A stretch of DNA of 64,000 bases from Lenzites betulinus (Eukaryota; Basidiomycota; Agaricomycetes; Polyporales; Polyporaceae), in NCBI GenBank assembly GCA_022264855.1, contig JABYQU010000018.1, forward strand, positions 534,729 to 598,728, given 5' to 3'. Every line of letters begins with the position of its first letter. Position 1 is the stretch's first letter. Position numbers and translations under genes: made by a program. Shown here piece after piece: positions 54,201 through 64,000 of this stretch. The notes beneath the pieces are model-generated. The model searched no databases and was not told where the DNA came from. It was given only the letters and a program-made list of their open reading frames with translations.

Positions 54201-54354
54201 GTATGTCGGGAACAGCGGCATTCGCTGCCCGACCTTGATGTCGTACCGGAGTTACGACGGTTTCGCCGTCGTTCCCTCCCCCTTCCGGTGACATACTAGT
54301 CATCGCGTAGCGGGTTTGGGGAGGCTCCACCTTGGTGGATTCCACTACGCTGTG
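48204..54354 (-). CDS. pol: Retrotransposon B pol, interrupted by the foldback element
   Basis: Reading starts directly after the gag TAG at 54355-54357 in the same frame, with no ATG. RT carries FSTPFGTFVSEVMQQGDTNA and VYLDDIFVFSD; RNase H has LICDASLFGIGALYGQG; the integrase finger includes HNTLGHLGPQRTS and CGTCHTAK. The frame meets the inserted element after SMDFVGP (51840). It resumes at 49280 with GPFPLSNGYDYVWV; removing the insert and one ATGGACC copy restores one continuous frame. The remaining core (IVSDRDSKFTSKFW, HPQTDGLSERTI) gives the full D,D,E set. The C-terminus is a chromodomain (LVDEIVGHEWQGAKCRFHVR, WTQGDHTWEPYE) ending at 48204, which in chromoviruses steers integration to methylated histone H3. 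The 418 bp to the extra ORF are non-coding. Confidence 0.88.
49274..49280. repeat. Target-site duplication, left copy
   Basis: ATGGACC directly precedes the foldback element; the same seven bases follow it at 51834-51840. The next base on either side differs, so a mutated 8-bp duplication is also possible. Confidence 0.75.
49741..49783. repeat. Subterminal palindrome, copy 2 left arm
   Basis: GGCGACAAAGAACGGGCGAT pairs with ATCTCGTCCGTTCCTTGTCG CC around GATATC. The right arm has the matching palindrome at 51333-51374. Confidence 0.8.
50019..50067. repeat. Inner palindrome, copy 2 left arm
   Basis: CGTCGAGGAGGGTGGGTAGT pairs with ACTACCCACCTTCCTCGACG around TAGTGAGACT. The counterpart in the right arm is at 51047-51095. 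Confidence 0.75.
51047..51095. repeat. Inner palindrome, copy 2 right arm
   Basis: Inverted counterpart of 50019-50067 with the central bases TCTCAC instead of TGAGAC read on this strand, i.e. the same sequence in the opposite orientation. Confidence 0.75.
51333..51374. repeat. Subterminal palindrome, copy 2 right arm
   Basis: GGCGACAAAGAACGGACGAG, then ATATCGCCCGTTCTTTGTCG CC; it is the inverted partner of 49741-49783 and itself folds back around GATATC. Confidence 0.8.
51834..51840. repeat. Target-site duplication, right copy
   Basis: ATGGACC, identical to 49274-49280. Codons on both sides of the insert join as Val-Gly-Pro-Phe-Pro when one copy and the insert are removed. Confidence 0.75.
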
Positions 54355-57110
54355 CTAATACGCCGCACGCTGGCTGGCGTATTTGCCTCCTTCAATGAAT
54401 AACGGGATCTCCTTCCCATTCATCACTACTCGGTTCTTCGCGAAGTCGAGAATAACGCCATATTGACGACAGAATACGGTGCCTAATATGGCATCGTATT
54501 TGTCAATATCCACTACGTCAAAATAATGCGTTTCGCATATATTTCCGAGCGCTATTGACGCTTGAGCCCCGAAGTTTATCTTCGTGCGGCTGCCTTTGGT
54601 GCCCAACTGTAGGCCCATTGGCTCCTTCAAGTCGATACGACTTGCCTTGCACAAATATGCGAACTCCGGAGTGATAGAGTCCGTGGTGCATCCGGAGTCA
54701 AAGAGCACTAAGCCCTTGACTCCGTTGATCGGGAGCTCGGCACATAACGTGCGTTGCGTATCCAGCGTACGTGCTGGTTGTGCCTGCGGATCCTCGATGC
54801 GCCGTACTTTGGCGTCATACATCCACGCATGTCTCGCAGCACGGTCTTGCCCTACTGCCATGCTGTGGATGTGTATCGTATCCGATACTTCATCGGCCAG
54901 AGGTTCTATACGCATTCCTGCAAACTCCAATTGATCGTAGTGATCATTGGTGTCGAACACTTCTTCGTGCTCTGATTCATACTGAGATCCTCCCCAGCCA
55001 TATTCAGACTGAGGGTAATCCCCTACGACTTGCAGGTCGGTCTCGTCCTCTACCAGAGCTTCATCCTCCTCTGGTTCGTGTACATGGTCCTCAGCTGCGC
55101 CGACTTGCTCGTCGTGCGCGGCCTGTTCATGGTCGGACGTATCGTCCAATACGCGTTGAGCAAACATGCGAGGACCGGAGTGGTCGCGTTTACCCGCGTT
55201 CGGACAGACTGGATCGGACGCGAAATGTCCGATCTGTCCACACGAAAAGCACGTCTGCGCTGCTTTAGTGGCGGCCTGCTTTCCGTTGGGACGATTGTTC
55301 GGGTGAGGCACGTTACGTGTCTTGTCCCCTGACGGACCTCCGGTTCGAGGCCGCCCTTGTTCGATAGGCTTAGCCGCGTAGTGCGCAGGCCGAGAGACCG
55401 ATGTAGGTTGCGTCGGTTTACTCGGAGGAGCAGATTGCTTCCTCCGAGTGGAGAGGTCCTTCGTAGGGCGCGTCACCGTAGTTGAAGCGACCGTATTATG
55501 GCCTTCACGGGCACGCCTGCGCATCTGCATAGCGCGCGTATTCTGCTCGATATCCAGAGCAGCATGGTACAGGTCGGTCAATGTATTGTACTTAACGGAT
55601 AAGCCGTTAACTACCGCTATCACATGCTCGAAACTCTCGGGCAGTGCGTCAAGGAATTGGTCCTCATCTGGTATCGCGAAGGGCGCTCCCACATCCTATC
55701 GGATATGTAGAGTAGCCGTTCATACAGAGCGGCTACCCCTCCCTTGCTAGCGTCGTATTTCAGACGTTCAAATTGCTGGGCCGCGTAGAGGTAATTATCC
55801 CGATGGATAAACCGGCGGAACAGCCCGATTACGGCCTCGGAGAAGAGCCAGTTTCTCTTCTCGCGAGAAGTGGACTGCACCGTGTTGTAAAACCACAATG
55901 CCGCTTCGTCCGTGAGACTCGAGCTGAGCAGACGTAATCTGTCTGCATCCATGCTGTCTCCGGTGATGCGGAGAGTATGGAAATACTCCAACAGTCCGCG
56001 GAGCCACAGCTCGAACTCGTCCAGATTGTCTTTGCCGTCGTACGATTTCGGCGGCGGCAACTTGGACATCTTGAGATAGGCTGGGGGAGGAGAGGTAGCC
56101 TCTTCGCTTACCATCTCCTCAATCATGTCCAGCAATCGCTGGACGCCAAAACTATCTCGCGCGATAGGACTGGGACCCATATACGCCAACTCAGGTACGT
56201 CATGTGCCGTGTTGGCATCGCGCTCATTATCGGGGCGGGCGTAGTGCATCCCGCCCATGGCTGAGGGGGCCATCGACCGACGAGGTCGTAGTCCTGGCAT
56301 TGCAGGAGGAAGCGTAGGGCCCGTAATTCCCGCGGCGTTCAGGCCTCTGGTAAGAGGCGCGGCCGCGTCGGGCCAGGCGTTCGCCCTGGATATGGAACCG
56401 TAACGCGGTTCCTCCGGGTCGAACACTACGTTCCGGCGAGGCATCGCATTCGATGCTCCACCTTGACCGATAGGTCTCGGTGTCGACTCAAACGCCGGCT
56501 GCGAACGTCTACGTTCTATGTCGGATTCACTGAGTCCAGCCCTCTTCAGTCGCTCGTGCCGGCTGGCTTCCCAGCGACGCTGTTCGTCCATTTCCGCCTC
56601 GAGATCTGGGGCTGACTCGTATCCGAGTAGCTCGTCTTCGACCTCGTGTTCGTCGCCAGCAGCTTCACCTGCTGGCGGCTCGACATCGCTGTCCGTTTCG
56701 GACCTATTCTGTCCATGCCCGTCTGATCCATGTAATATGGTCAGGCCGGTAATGTGGCCAGCCAGCTCGTCTTCTGCGTCCAATATCTGGTTCCGTAATT
56801 CGCGGAACCGGGTTGCAGACCGCTGAAGCGCGCTGAGCAGCTCGAGCGAGGTTGATGGGGCAATGGAGTCGCGACGATGTCGGTCGCGAACGCCTTGCCA
56901 CCGTTTGCTGACCTTCGCTAGACCTTTCGAGTCTAGCGACAGCTGGGAACTCCTACTTGCTGACCTCGGCAATTGACTCGCCGCTGGCCGCGGCGATTCC
57001 GGGCCTCGTACTGAGCCAACCACGATACTACGTGGTTGGCTGACGTATTCCAACGACGGGGAATCCGCGCGAATAGACGGCGGGCCTGTCCGAGTCACTG
57101 GAGGGGGCAT
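54355..57110 (-). CDS. gag: Retrotransposon B Gag and protease, frameshifted
   Basis: The first in-frame ATG is at 57110 (MPPPVTRTGPPSIRADSP); the frame is open further upstream without ATG. The capsid-like region (ELWLRGLLEYFHTLRI, DEAALWFYNTVQSTSREKRN) reaches a frameshift near 55692, where homology continues in the next frame with GAPFAIPDEDQFLDALPESF. This second part has a zinc knuckle CFSCGQIGHFASDPVC, in which the last spacing is six instead of four residues, then an acidic stretch, and an aspartic protease with LVLFDSGCTTDSITPEF and YDAILGTVFCRQYGV. It ends at a TAG (54355-54357) after QRAAY, and pol continues in the same frame. Either the TAG is read through, as in some retroviruses, or it is a CAG-to-TAG mutation in one long gag-pol frame. 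Confidence 0.75.
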
Positions 57111-57493
57111 AACACTCGTATGCGAGTGAGCTCTTGACGGCGCACGAGAAACGTTCGCTGCGGGGTGTACGGTCGTCTCGACCGGCACGTTTACATTCTC
57201 GGAACGCGAAGTTACGTTCCGAGTCCGTCGCGCGCCCGCATGCGGGTGTGAGTACACTGGCGCGGGGGGGTGTTGCGACGTGGCACGCCAGCACCGATAT
57301 CAGTGCGTGGCGGGAGGGAAGAAGCTCGCGGGGGGGAATTAGGCCTACTCGGCCGCTTGCTTCCGGAACCTGGCGCGGATTCTTCCATTTGGAAGGATGT
57401 CGAGTTGTTTATGGCAGATGTTGTTGATGATTGATGACGTGGTAACGTCGAGCCCCAAATATGGGCGTGTAAGTATCACGGAGAGTAAAAAAG

Positions 57494-57789
57494 TGTAAGA
57501 ATGACGGGGTAGGTGCCTTACTGGGCTCCTATCCCTTGGGTACTCTGGTCCGGGCTCGTATTTGGGCTCGGCGTACTCGTAGGGATGGTGGAGGGTAGTA
57601 AGGACTTGCCCTCCACCAGGCGCCCGAGTTCCGAACACTCGGGACACCGTACGCGGTGGTATTACATACATGCGGCTATCCGCGCGCTAATATGCGCGCG
57701 TGTACGTATCGTCCGATTCCGTATATTTTAGTTGTGCGTTTCGCACAACTAAAGGGTCCTGTAGGAGCGCAGGATACGCGCTCCTTACA
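57494..57789 (-). repeat. 5' LTR of retrotransposon B
   Basis: 296 bp, six differences from 44882-45177. On its inner side I do not see a standard TGG-type primer site directly next to the LTR; the element strand reads CTTTTTTACTCTCCGTG there. Confidence 0.92.
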
Positions 57790-57848
57790 GTCCTCGACGC
57801 TATTTTCTCTACGCCCCACATCTCTTCTGTCCAGTTCGGACCATCGTT

Positions 57849-59209
57849 ATGCCTCCCGGCAGAATTCGTATCCCCAAACATCTTCGACTCACAGGTCCTG
57901 TCGCCTCTCTTACATCCTTCCGCAGACCTGTCCGGACCGACACACGGTACTCTCAGACGCCGGAGGAGGCAAATCTACTCCTCTGCCTGTTCAAGCAAAT
58001 CCATCATACCATTGAGGTCGTAGAGATGCCAAGCGAAACCGCGCCGTTTGAAGTGTTCCGAGGGAGGGACTGGCCATGTCTCCGCGAGCTTGTCCTTCGC
58101 GGGGGACCGCGACGCTCCCTGCGTGCGTACCTGCTCGAGAACCTGACGCGGATGCCAAACCTGCGTGTTCTCAAGCTCGAGGTCGCACACTCTCCTGGAT
58201 CAGGGCCGCAGCGCATATGTCCCCCTGGCTGGACGGGCGGATGTCCGTGGCCGAAGCTAGAGGTCCTGACGGTCTCGAACCCGCACCCGGACGAGGAACT
58301 GTTCGCGCACCTGCCGAGCAGCCTTCAGGAGCTGACAATACGGTGTTTTCCTCGACGCTACGCTGTGGCGTATTCGTGGGCAAAGGAGATCAAGATTATG
58401 CACGAATATGGCTGGGGTTTGACTCTGCCGACGTCCCACGAGCTGTTGTGGCTCCTGAGGCGATGTGGGACGTCTCTTGTCCGCCTTCGACACCTTGACA
58501 TCGAGTTTGCAGCGTGCTCGGAAGATATCGGGCTTATGCGGCACATCGCAGCTGTGTTCCCCACGCTGGCGTTCCTTCAAATATTCCGCTATTGCACCGA
58601 TGGTTCCGAGCAGGGTATGGCTTTTTGGGTAAGTGCGTTCGCTCTCTGTGGCTGCCCTCGCCGATGACGCGCACAACAGGCCGCGCTGGGGAAAGCCCTC
58701 GCCCCCCTGACCACGCTGCGTCTGCTTCGGGTGCACTTCGACTTGAGACCAACAGAACACGTTGGCGACACGGCAAGGTTCTACGAAGAAATCTTGGGCA
58801 CTACCCGACAACACGAACAGGCGATGAACGCGCTTTCACATCCTCTCAGCCCGACCGTCCAATTCGTATGTGTAATGGTTCTATGTGGAGATTCCTTTCA
58901 GTGGATGCCATATCGTATCGTTCGTGACCCTGCAAGTGGCGAAGCATTTCGACTCGAAAGTGCAGTGCAGTATAGCTATAGGGGTATCGATGGGTACTAG
59001 TAAGTCATCTGCTTATTACTATTACTAAGATGTGCTCACTCGTGTGGCTCATGCCTCGCAGCATGTTTGAAGCAGACAGAACGTCGCGCCGAAAATACAG
59101 ACGTCGTGGCTTTCCGCCCCCTATCAGTAACGCAAACGGGAGAGATGTACCTGCAATTGTCTTGGGAGTACGTACCGGCAGTGTCGCCCGTACGGGTGAC
59201 GGCGTCTAG
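57849..59209 (+). CDS. LRR-type protein, probably F-box family lacking its N-terminus
   Basis: ATG at 57849 is only 60 bp from the retrotransposon B LTR. Exons 57849-58628, 58680-59001 and about 59065-59209 join in frame (donors GTAAGT in both introns), giving about 415 aa. Leucine-rich units are spaced along the first 280 residues (LRELVLRGG, LRVLKLEVAH, LEVLTVSNPHPDEELFAHLP, LQELTIRCFP, LRHLDIEF, TTLRLLRVHFDL). Agaricomycetes have hundreds of such F-box/LRR-like proteins, presumably substrate receptors of SCF ligases. No F-box is visible at the N-terminus, so either it was lost when the left flank was replaced or this member never had one. The last exon is basic (TSRRKYRRRGFPPP). 59210-59679 holds no gene. 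Confidence 0.6.
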
Positions 59210-59679
59210 GGAGGCACCAGCTGCCAACTTGTGAGAACTACATCTCTTGATGCGCTGGCATCACGGACTGGGGTGGTGGTGTGGAACAAAGAACGCGGCA
59301 ATGCGGAAAGAGCGTGGCCGCCTACAACGCAGCCACAGCGTACCCCGTATGTACAAGTCCAAGGATGTATTTATTTGTCACGATAGGTTCCACACGATGT
59401 CCGGCCGGAGGTAGGCTACTAGTACTACAAATTCTACGGCTGATACTGCCAGTAAGAGTACTACTTATACGAGCTATATACAACGCAGAGAGCGAATGCG
59501 CCTGAGGCGGTGCGGGGCTGGTGTTACAATATAGAAAGAGAGACAAAGGATGGAGCGGTGCTCAGCGGTTGTAATTGCGCGGATAGATGGCGGTCCACTC
59601 GTCGGTCGGGGACGGAGGCGTCGAGCCTAGCGGCCTTCTAACGGGGGCGGGAATAGCTGGTATTGGCAATGGATGGAGC

Positions 59680-61580
59680 TTACACGACCTGCGCGCCCTT
59701 CTCCAGCCCGTCCCGCACAGGCGGCTTTATCGGCAGGTGGCCCGTCGGCGAGTACTTGCTGTTCTTCCGCAGGTGGTGCCCGTATGCGCGCAGCACGAAC
59801 GGGATTGGGCCGAGCAGGATGGCGATGCACCCGAGGACCGTCGACGCCCAGCGCGGGTTCAGCGTGTCGAACATCTGCGTCGCGAACAGCGGGAAGCCAG
59901 CGCCGAAGAGCGAGCGCACGACGGTCATGGACGAGAGCGCGGACGCCGCGACGGAGAGGTATGCGTCGATGACGTAGTTCGACAGCCCGAGGAAGAGGAA
60001 GACGATGGACATGCCCAACGGGAGGCCGGCCATCATCGGTGCCCAGAAGGAGATCGACGGGTAGGATGTCCACCCGAACCAGAAGAAGGAGAGCGCGAAC
60101 ATCGGCGCGGCCCAGAGGCAGAGCTCGAGACGGTATTCCGGGGGTACGGGGTGGGGCGAGAACGCAGCGATGGCGCGCTCGTAGCGCGGGTTGAAGATGA
60201 AGATGTAGGCTGCGACACCGAGCTCTGCGCCGACGAAGATGGGCAGGAACGTGAGCCCGGTTATTCCTGCGTTGAAGTGGTGACCCTCGCTGAAGACGAT
60301 CGGGTACGCCTCAAAGAGCAGGTAGACACAGCCGTAGATGAACTGTGCGGCGAATCGGTCAGTCGAACGGACAACCGAGGAGAGCCGCACGTACCCCCAT
60401 GTATAGGTTGATCGCGATGAGCATGGGCTCGCGGACAAGTACGACGAAGGGACGCCCGAGGACGTGCGCTAGGCGTTGGCTGATCGACATCGTGTTGCGT
60501 TCCATGGGTGCCCAATATCTGTTGTCGCCGGTCTCCTTGCGGAGCTTCTTGGCACGTTTGACAAGAATGACAGGGCTGCGTGGTCATACGTGTCAGTACT
60601 TTCTGTGCGGCATTGACCTGGACAAACACATACACAAAGGTCTCGCGCAACGTGAAGAAGGTGATAACCAGACACGTCCCGGCGAAGAAAGTGAGCACCC
60701 AGAAAATCCAACGCCACGAGACGCCGGCGACGGCCATAAAGCCGCTGACAATGGGGCCGAGAGTGGGTCCCGCGAAGGGCGCGAGGGCGTAGAGGGCGAG
60801 AGCCTTCCCTCGAGTGTCCGCGTCCCAGATATCCGACATGACAGCCCTGCGCACCTCACGTTAGTCATGGAATGCTAGTCACTGAAACATAACCACTCAC
60901 CCGCTGTTCGCTAGCGGTGCTGCCGCAAAAGTGCCGCCGAGAAAACGAAAAATAAGGATAGATGCTGTGTTCTGAGAAAGCGCGCATCCGACTTGGAAGC
61001 CGGTATGGACAAGGAATGTGATGAGGAAGACCGGTTTGCGGCCGATTTGTTCAGATAGCGGTCCCCATATCAGGGGGCCGACGCAGTAGCCGGCGACAAA
61101 GAGGGCGATAGTGAGTGTGGCCACTTCTTTGCCGAACGAGAATTGTTCCATGAGGTCAGGGATGATGCCCTCCGGAGCGGACGAAGCGAATGTTCTGCGT
61201 GGCATGGTTAGCATGCTCGCGCGCATCCATCTTTCTTTCTCGCGTGCGGAGACTTACGCGTTGAGGACGAGCACGGCCGAGAGCATAGTGACATACCACC
61301 GGTACGGGCGCGACCACGTCTTTGGGTTGTCCGGGTCGTCGGGCGCCATTGTCACTTCGAACGGGTCCTCGGGCTTCTCGCCCGCTTTGGGCCCGAATGC
61401 CTCGCGCTCGAACTCGGAGTTCACATCGTCGTAGTCTGCTGCTCGCCGAAGCCCCCTTCCGAGGTCAACGACGGTCAGTGACGACCGGCTGGCGACTGTG
61501 TGGGGTTTGGTGAGGTCGGGCGGGAGCTCGAGGTGGTTCCCGGACTCGGCCAGTGAGAGTGTGCTTGTCGCTGCAAACAT
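59680..61580 (-). CDS. MFS transporter, DHA1 drug/polyamine type
   Basis: ATG at 61580 (MFAATSTLSLAESGNHLEL). After an acidic N-terminal cytosolic tail with DDPDNPKTWSRPYRW, typical of fungal DHA1 transporters such as Tpo1 and Flr1, come about 12 membrane helices in six or so exons. Motif A is GPLSEQIGRKPVFLI between helices 2 and 3, and motif C-like APFAGPTLGPIVSGF lies in helix 5. The central loop contains ERNTMSISQRLAHVLGRPFV, and the second half has FWAPMMAGLPLGMSIVFLF and ASALSSMTVVRSLFGAGFPL. The frame ends at 59680 after EKGAQVV. It would export drugs, toxins or polyamines by proton antiport at the plasma membrane; the substrate cannot be told. No disruption seen. 61581-62785 holds its promoter and no gene. 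Confidence 0.88.
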
Positions 61581-62785
61581 GATTATGAGGGAAGGTAAGG
61601 AAGGAAGGGTCCGGGAGACGAATGGGACCAGCAGAAATTATTGGGAGGTAGGAGGGGGAAACGAAGGGGAAACGAAGGGGTGGAAGAGAAGGATATGCGC
61701 GAACGGGTGGAGCGGTAGCGGGTCGTTGATATAAGGTTGGAGGAATAGCGTGCCCGAAGGAGGCGGAACTGCGTGTCGCGTCAGCGGTATGTGCAGCGTC
61801 GATTCGAAGGGGTCCAACTGGGACAGTTGAGCTACCCTTCTAGGCAGGGCGAGTCGCATCCGCGTCCGGTGCTCCGCGGACCACCGTGGATCCATGCCGT
61901 GGTCCAGTCTCAGGCCTGCCATGACGGCTGCCAGTGCGGTACGGCACAATGGCTCGCAGGCTTCAATGACACTCGCGCGTCAGGCTTCTCTGCGGCCTGA
62001 GTCCGCTCACGGTCGGGTCCATATGCATCGGATGGATGGAAGCTGCGATCTGTCCGTAACGGTTTATAGACGCTGACCCACTGCGGCACTCACCATACTC
62101 GCGAGGCCGCCCTTCAAGTTGAGGAGCGGTAGCTAGTCGTGTCTTGGGACGAAGTCCGCTTCCCTCAAAGCGGCGAACTAGAGAAGGTAGGGAGCTAGCG
62201 AGAGGGAGAGAGAAAGAGGGGATCATACTGGCATAGCCACCCGGAGACTAAGTAGTAACCGCATGATGCGTTTCACGCGCACTAAACGCTGTGCATTTCT
62301 GACGAGACCGGGGACAGCTGGGAGCAGTACAGAACGCCCCGAGGGTGTGTGTGTGCTGTCCAGATATGACGGCGTCTGACACCATCGTCGTGACTCGCAA
62401 CATGTGCACGGCCGATGAGTGAAATCGAGTCCAGGGAGCAATTGGTTTTCCCAGGGACCGTGATCCCCTTCGTTCCTATGAAATAGTTAAATTGATTGTA
62501 TCAAGAATAGCAATGCACAACGGCGTTGACCTCACTGCCATGTGCATTGTACGTTTGGGGTACGTCGTTCTGACGCGCCACTTGATGCCCCCAGTATTCC
62601 GCGCCTGCCGGGCTGTTTGTGTGCCGTCATTGTGGCTTCGATGTTTATCAGTAGACGCGTGTATTACTATGGAGATGGGGTTGTATGCCGGACGTCCCGC
62701 AATGACGTCCCACAAATGAATATACAAGCTTACAAGAAACGAGTGGAAGCGTAGATTACGCGTGTCCACCCCCGCTCGCCCGCCC

Positions 62786-63951
62786 TCAAGTAGACCGCAT
62801 GGCGACGAGCACGCCCTCATAGACAGCCCACCCGATCGCAGAGCTGAAGATCTTGCGTGACATACGCAGAGTCGCGCCATCGAAGAACCCTGGTACACCG
62901 CGTTGCTGTGAAAGACACGGTGAGTCTCCGAACATGTGGGCGCGTCGCAATGTCTTACCCTGAATATAGCAACCGCGGTGCTCAGCAGCCCCCGATACTT
63001 CGTCTCCGAACGCACTTGCATCTTGGTCTTCAGCACGTCGAACGGCTGCGTCGCGAGCGTAGCTAGGGCCCCGGCGGTCGCAGCCGCCGCGGAGTTCACC
63101 GCCGCTGAGGTCGACACAGGTATGGGAATGCTCGCCGCATTCGGCGCGGCCGATACCGCGTTCGCTGCATGCACCCGGTCAGACCCGGAATCCGCAGATG
63201 CGGCTGTGGAGCTGACTCACACATAGTGGTCTTTATGTACTCGTAGAACACGACGAATATCCCGGCATACGGCGCGTCCCGCAGCGAGGACGCGATGGCG
63301 CCGCGGAAGATCTCGGACGGACCAGAGCGCATTATGCCCATAAATGCTTGGGGCAGGGAATTATACGAGTAGTACGAGCTCTTGAGAGAGGTCAACTCGA
63401 CTGCGCGAAGGCAGGAAAGAACACTGACCTCATAACGAGCCTTCATAAGGGTGAAGGGGTTTAAGACGAATCCCACGGCTACCCGGGTGACCGCGCCGGC
63501 AAGAAGGTTCCCTTGAGGCGTGAGTTTTGGTAGTGTCGAGGTAGAATACGAGCGGGCGGATGGCGCGCGTAGAGGCGCAAAGTAGACCGACGTGGCAAGG
63601 AACGCGCGGAACTGGTTCAGGCCGGTGAAGTACAGGGCGACACCAGGGACGTTTCGCAGCAGTGACGCTGTTGTGCCACGCCAAAGGCCCAGAACGCCAT
63701 TTGAGTGGGCGATGTCCCGCGCGGTGCGGAAGATAAGAGTGGACGTTGGGGAGAGGGGGGAGTGTTTGAGCTTGTTCAAGTGGTCCGGCTGTTGTATACG
63801 CGTCTTGAGCAGGTCAACTGAGAGGTAGAACGAAGGTCATTACGTGACGCGACATGGATCAATAAAACAATTAACATGGCTGCAGGATTATCGTCGACGC
63901 AAAGCCCGAGAGGGCACCTGTGAAGGGATAGAATGAATTGACCGCGGTCGG
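62786..63951 (-). CDS. HEM25: Mitochondrial glycine carrier, SLC25A38/Hem25 type (5' end outside window)
   Basis: Read leftward, exons encode GALSGFASTIILQPF, then (after an intron with GTTAATTG/CTCTCAG) DLLKTRIQQPDHLNK, LWRGTTASLLRNVPGVALYF, NLLAGAVTRVAVGFVLNPFT with LMKARYE, GAIASSLRDAPYAGIFVVFY, TAGALATLATQPFDVLKTKM and finally VPGFFDGATLRMSRKIFSS, ending at a TGA at 62786. The three carrier signatures QPFDLLKTR, NPFTLMKAR and QPFDVLKTK match SLC25A38, which imports glycine into mitochondria for 5-aminolevulinate and haem synthesis. The segment before GALSGF, including the start codon, is beyond the right edge or in an exon I could not place. Five or more introns of ordinary size. Intact as far as visible. 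Confidence 0.85.
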
Positions 63952-64000
63952 ATACGCCACGAGGAATGTGAATCATACCCGACATGAGGTGCTGGCTGAC

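Larger units (their letters stand above)
44882..57789 (-). mobile_element. Ty3/Gypsy chromovirus-type retrotransposon B, with nested foldback element
   Basis: 296-bp direct repeats with TGTAAG...CTTACA ends bound a 12.9-kb element on the minus strand; six base differences between them give about 2% divergence. The order is gag-protease, pol (RT, RNase H, integrase, chromodomain), an extra 754-aa ORF, polypurine tract, 3' LTR. A 2553-bp foldback element is inserted in the integrase, so the original length was about 10.3 kb. The flanking five bases do not match (CGCGC on the left, GTCCT on the right), so no target duplication is visible. Gag has a frameshift and an in-frame TAG separates gag from pol. 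It is older than retrotransposon A. Confidence 0.92.

Noticed and set aside
57360..57493. Primer binding site in the leader of retrotransposon B (TTTGGGGCTCGACG on the element strand)
   Set aside because: It is more than 30 bases from the LTR end; the immediate position has no TGG start, so no site is called.
59587..60411. 274-codon open frame on the plus strand
   Set aside because: It is the reverse of the MFS transporter exons, which have clear helices and signature motifs on the other strand.

Overview
The window looks like a piece of an Agaricomycete (mushroom-forming basidiomycete) genome. Genes are split by many short GT-AG introns of about 47-75 nt, house-keeping genes have clear fungal homologues, and a Plavaka-type transposase sits beside a DUF6532 gene, a combination typical of this group. 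Roughly half of the window is transposable elements, several nested in one another or in genes. Everything here was read from the sequence by eye; family names rest on motif recognition, not on searches. Layout: (1) 1-1165 is the right end of a long-inverted-repeat (foldback) DNA element. (2) 1393-6034 and 20065-25870 were one continuous locus before a retrotransposon split it. It holds uncharacterised, multi-exon, lineage-type genes occurring in related copies: two copies of a 225-250 aa family (1393 and 21818), two copies of a small family (20206 and 20978), three members or remnants of a GD-V-VE motif family (3388, 4781/20083, 25690), a nucleotidyltransferase-fold gene (23137) and an orphan gene (24395). 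(3) 6035-20064 is retrotransposon A, a Ty3/Gypsy element on the minus strand with 769-bp LTRs that I count as differing at one base and a 4-bp CCGG target duplication. It interrupted a gene after its sixth codon. Between pol and the 3' LTR it carries three antisense, intron-containing genes, which is the most unusual feature of the window. (4) 26733-33293 is a divergent pair, DUF6532 (minus) and Plavaka transposase (plus). (5) 34539-41024 is an ordinary gene block: DCN1, FES1 and a multi-pass membrane protein. (6) 41027-44881 is GC-rich, with one orphaned first exon and one lineage-type gene. (7) 44882-57789 is retrotransposon B, a chromodomain Ty3/Gypsy element on the minus strand with 296-bp LTRs and an extra 754-aa ORF. 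Its integrase is split by a full 2553-bp copy of the same foldback family seen at position 1. (8) 57849-64000 holds an LRR-like gene, an MFS drug/polyamine-type transporter and a mitochondrial glycine carrier (SLC25A38/Hem25 type) running off the right edge. How the parts relate: the foldback family is non-autonomous (no transposase seen in either copy). Retrotransposon A is young and nearly intact, retrotransposon B is older (about 2% LTR divergence) and broken in gag. The three antisense genes of A face away from the 3' LTR and have their own TATA-like boxes; because their introns are antisense to the genomic RNA they would not be spliced out during retrotransposition, so the cassette can move intact. 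Its function is unknown.
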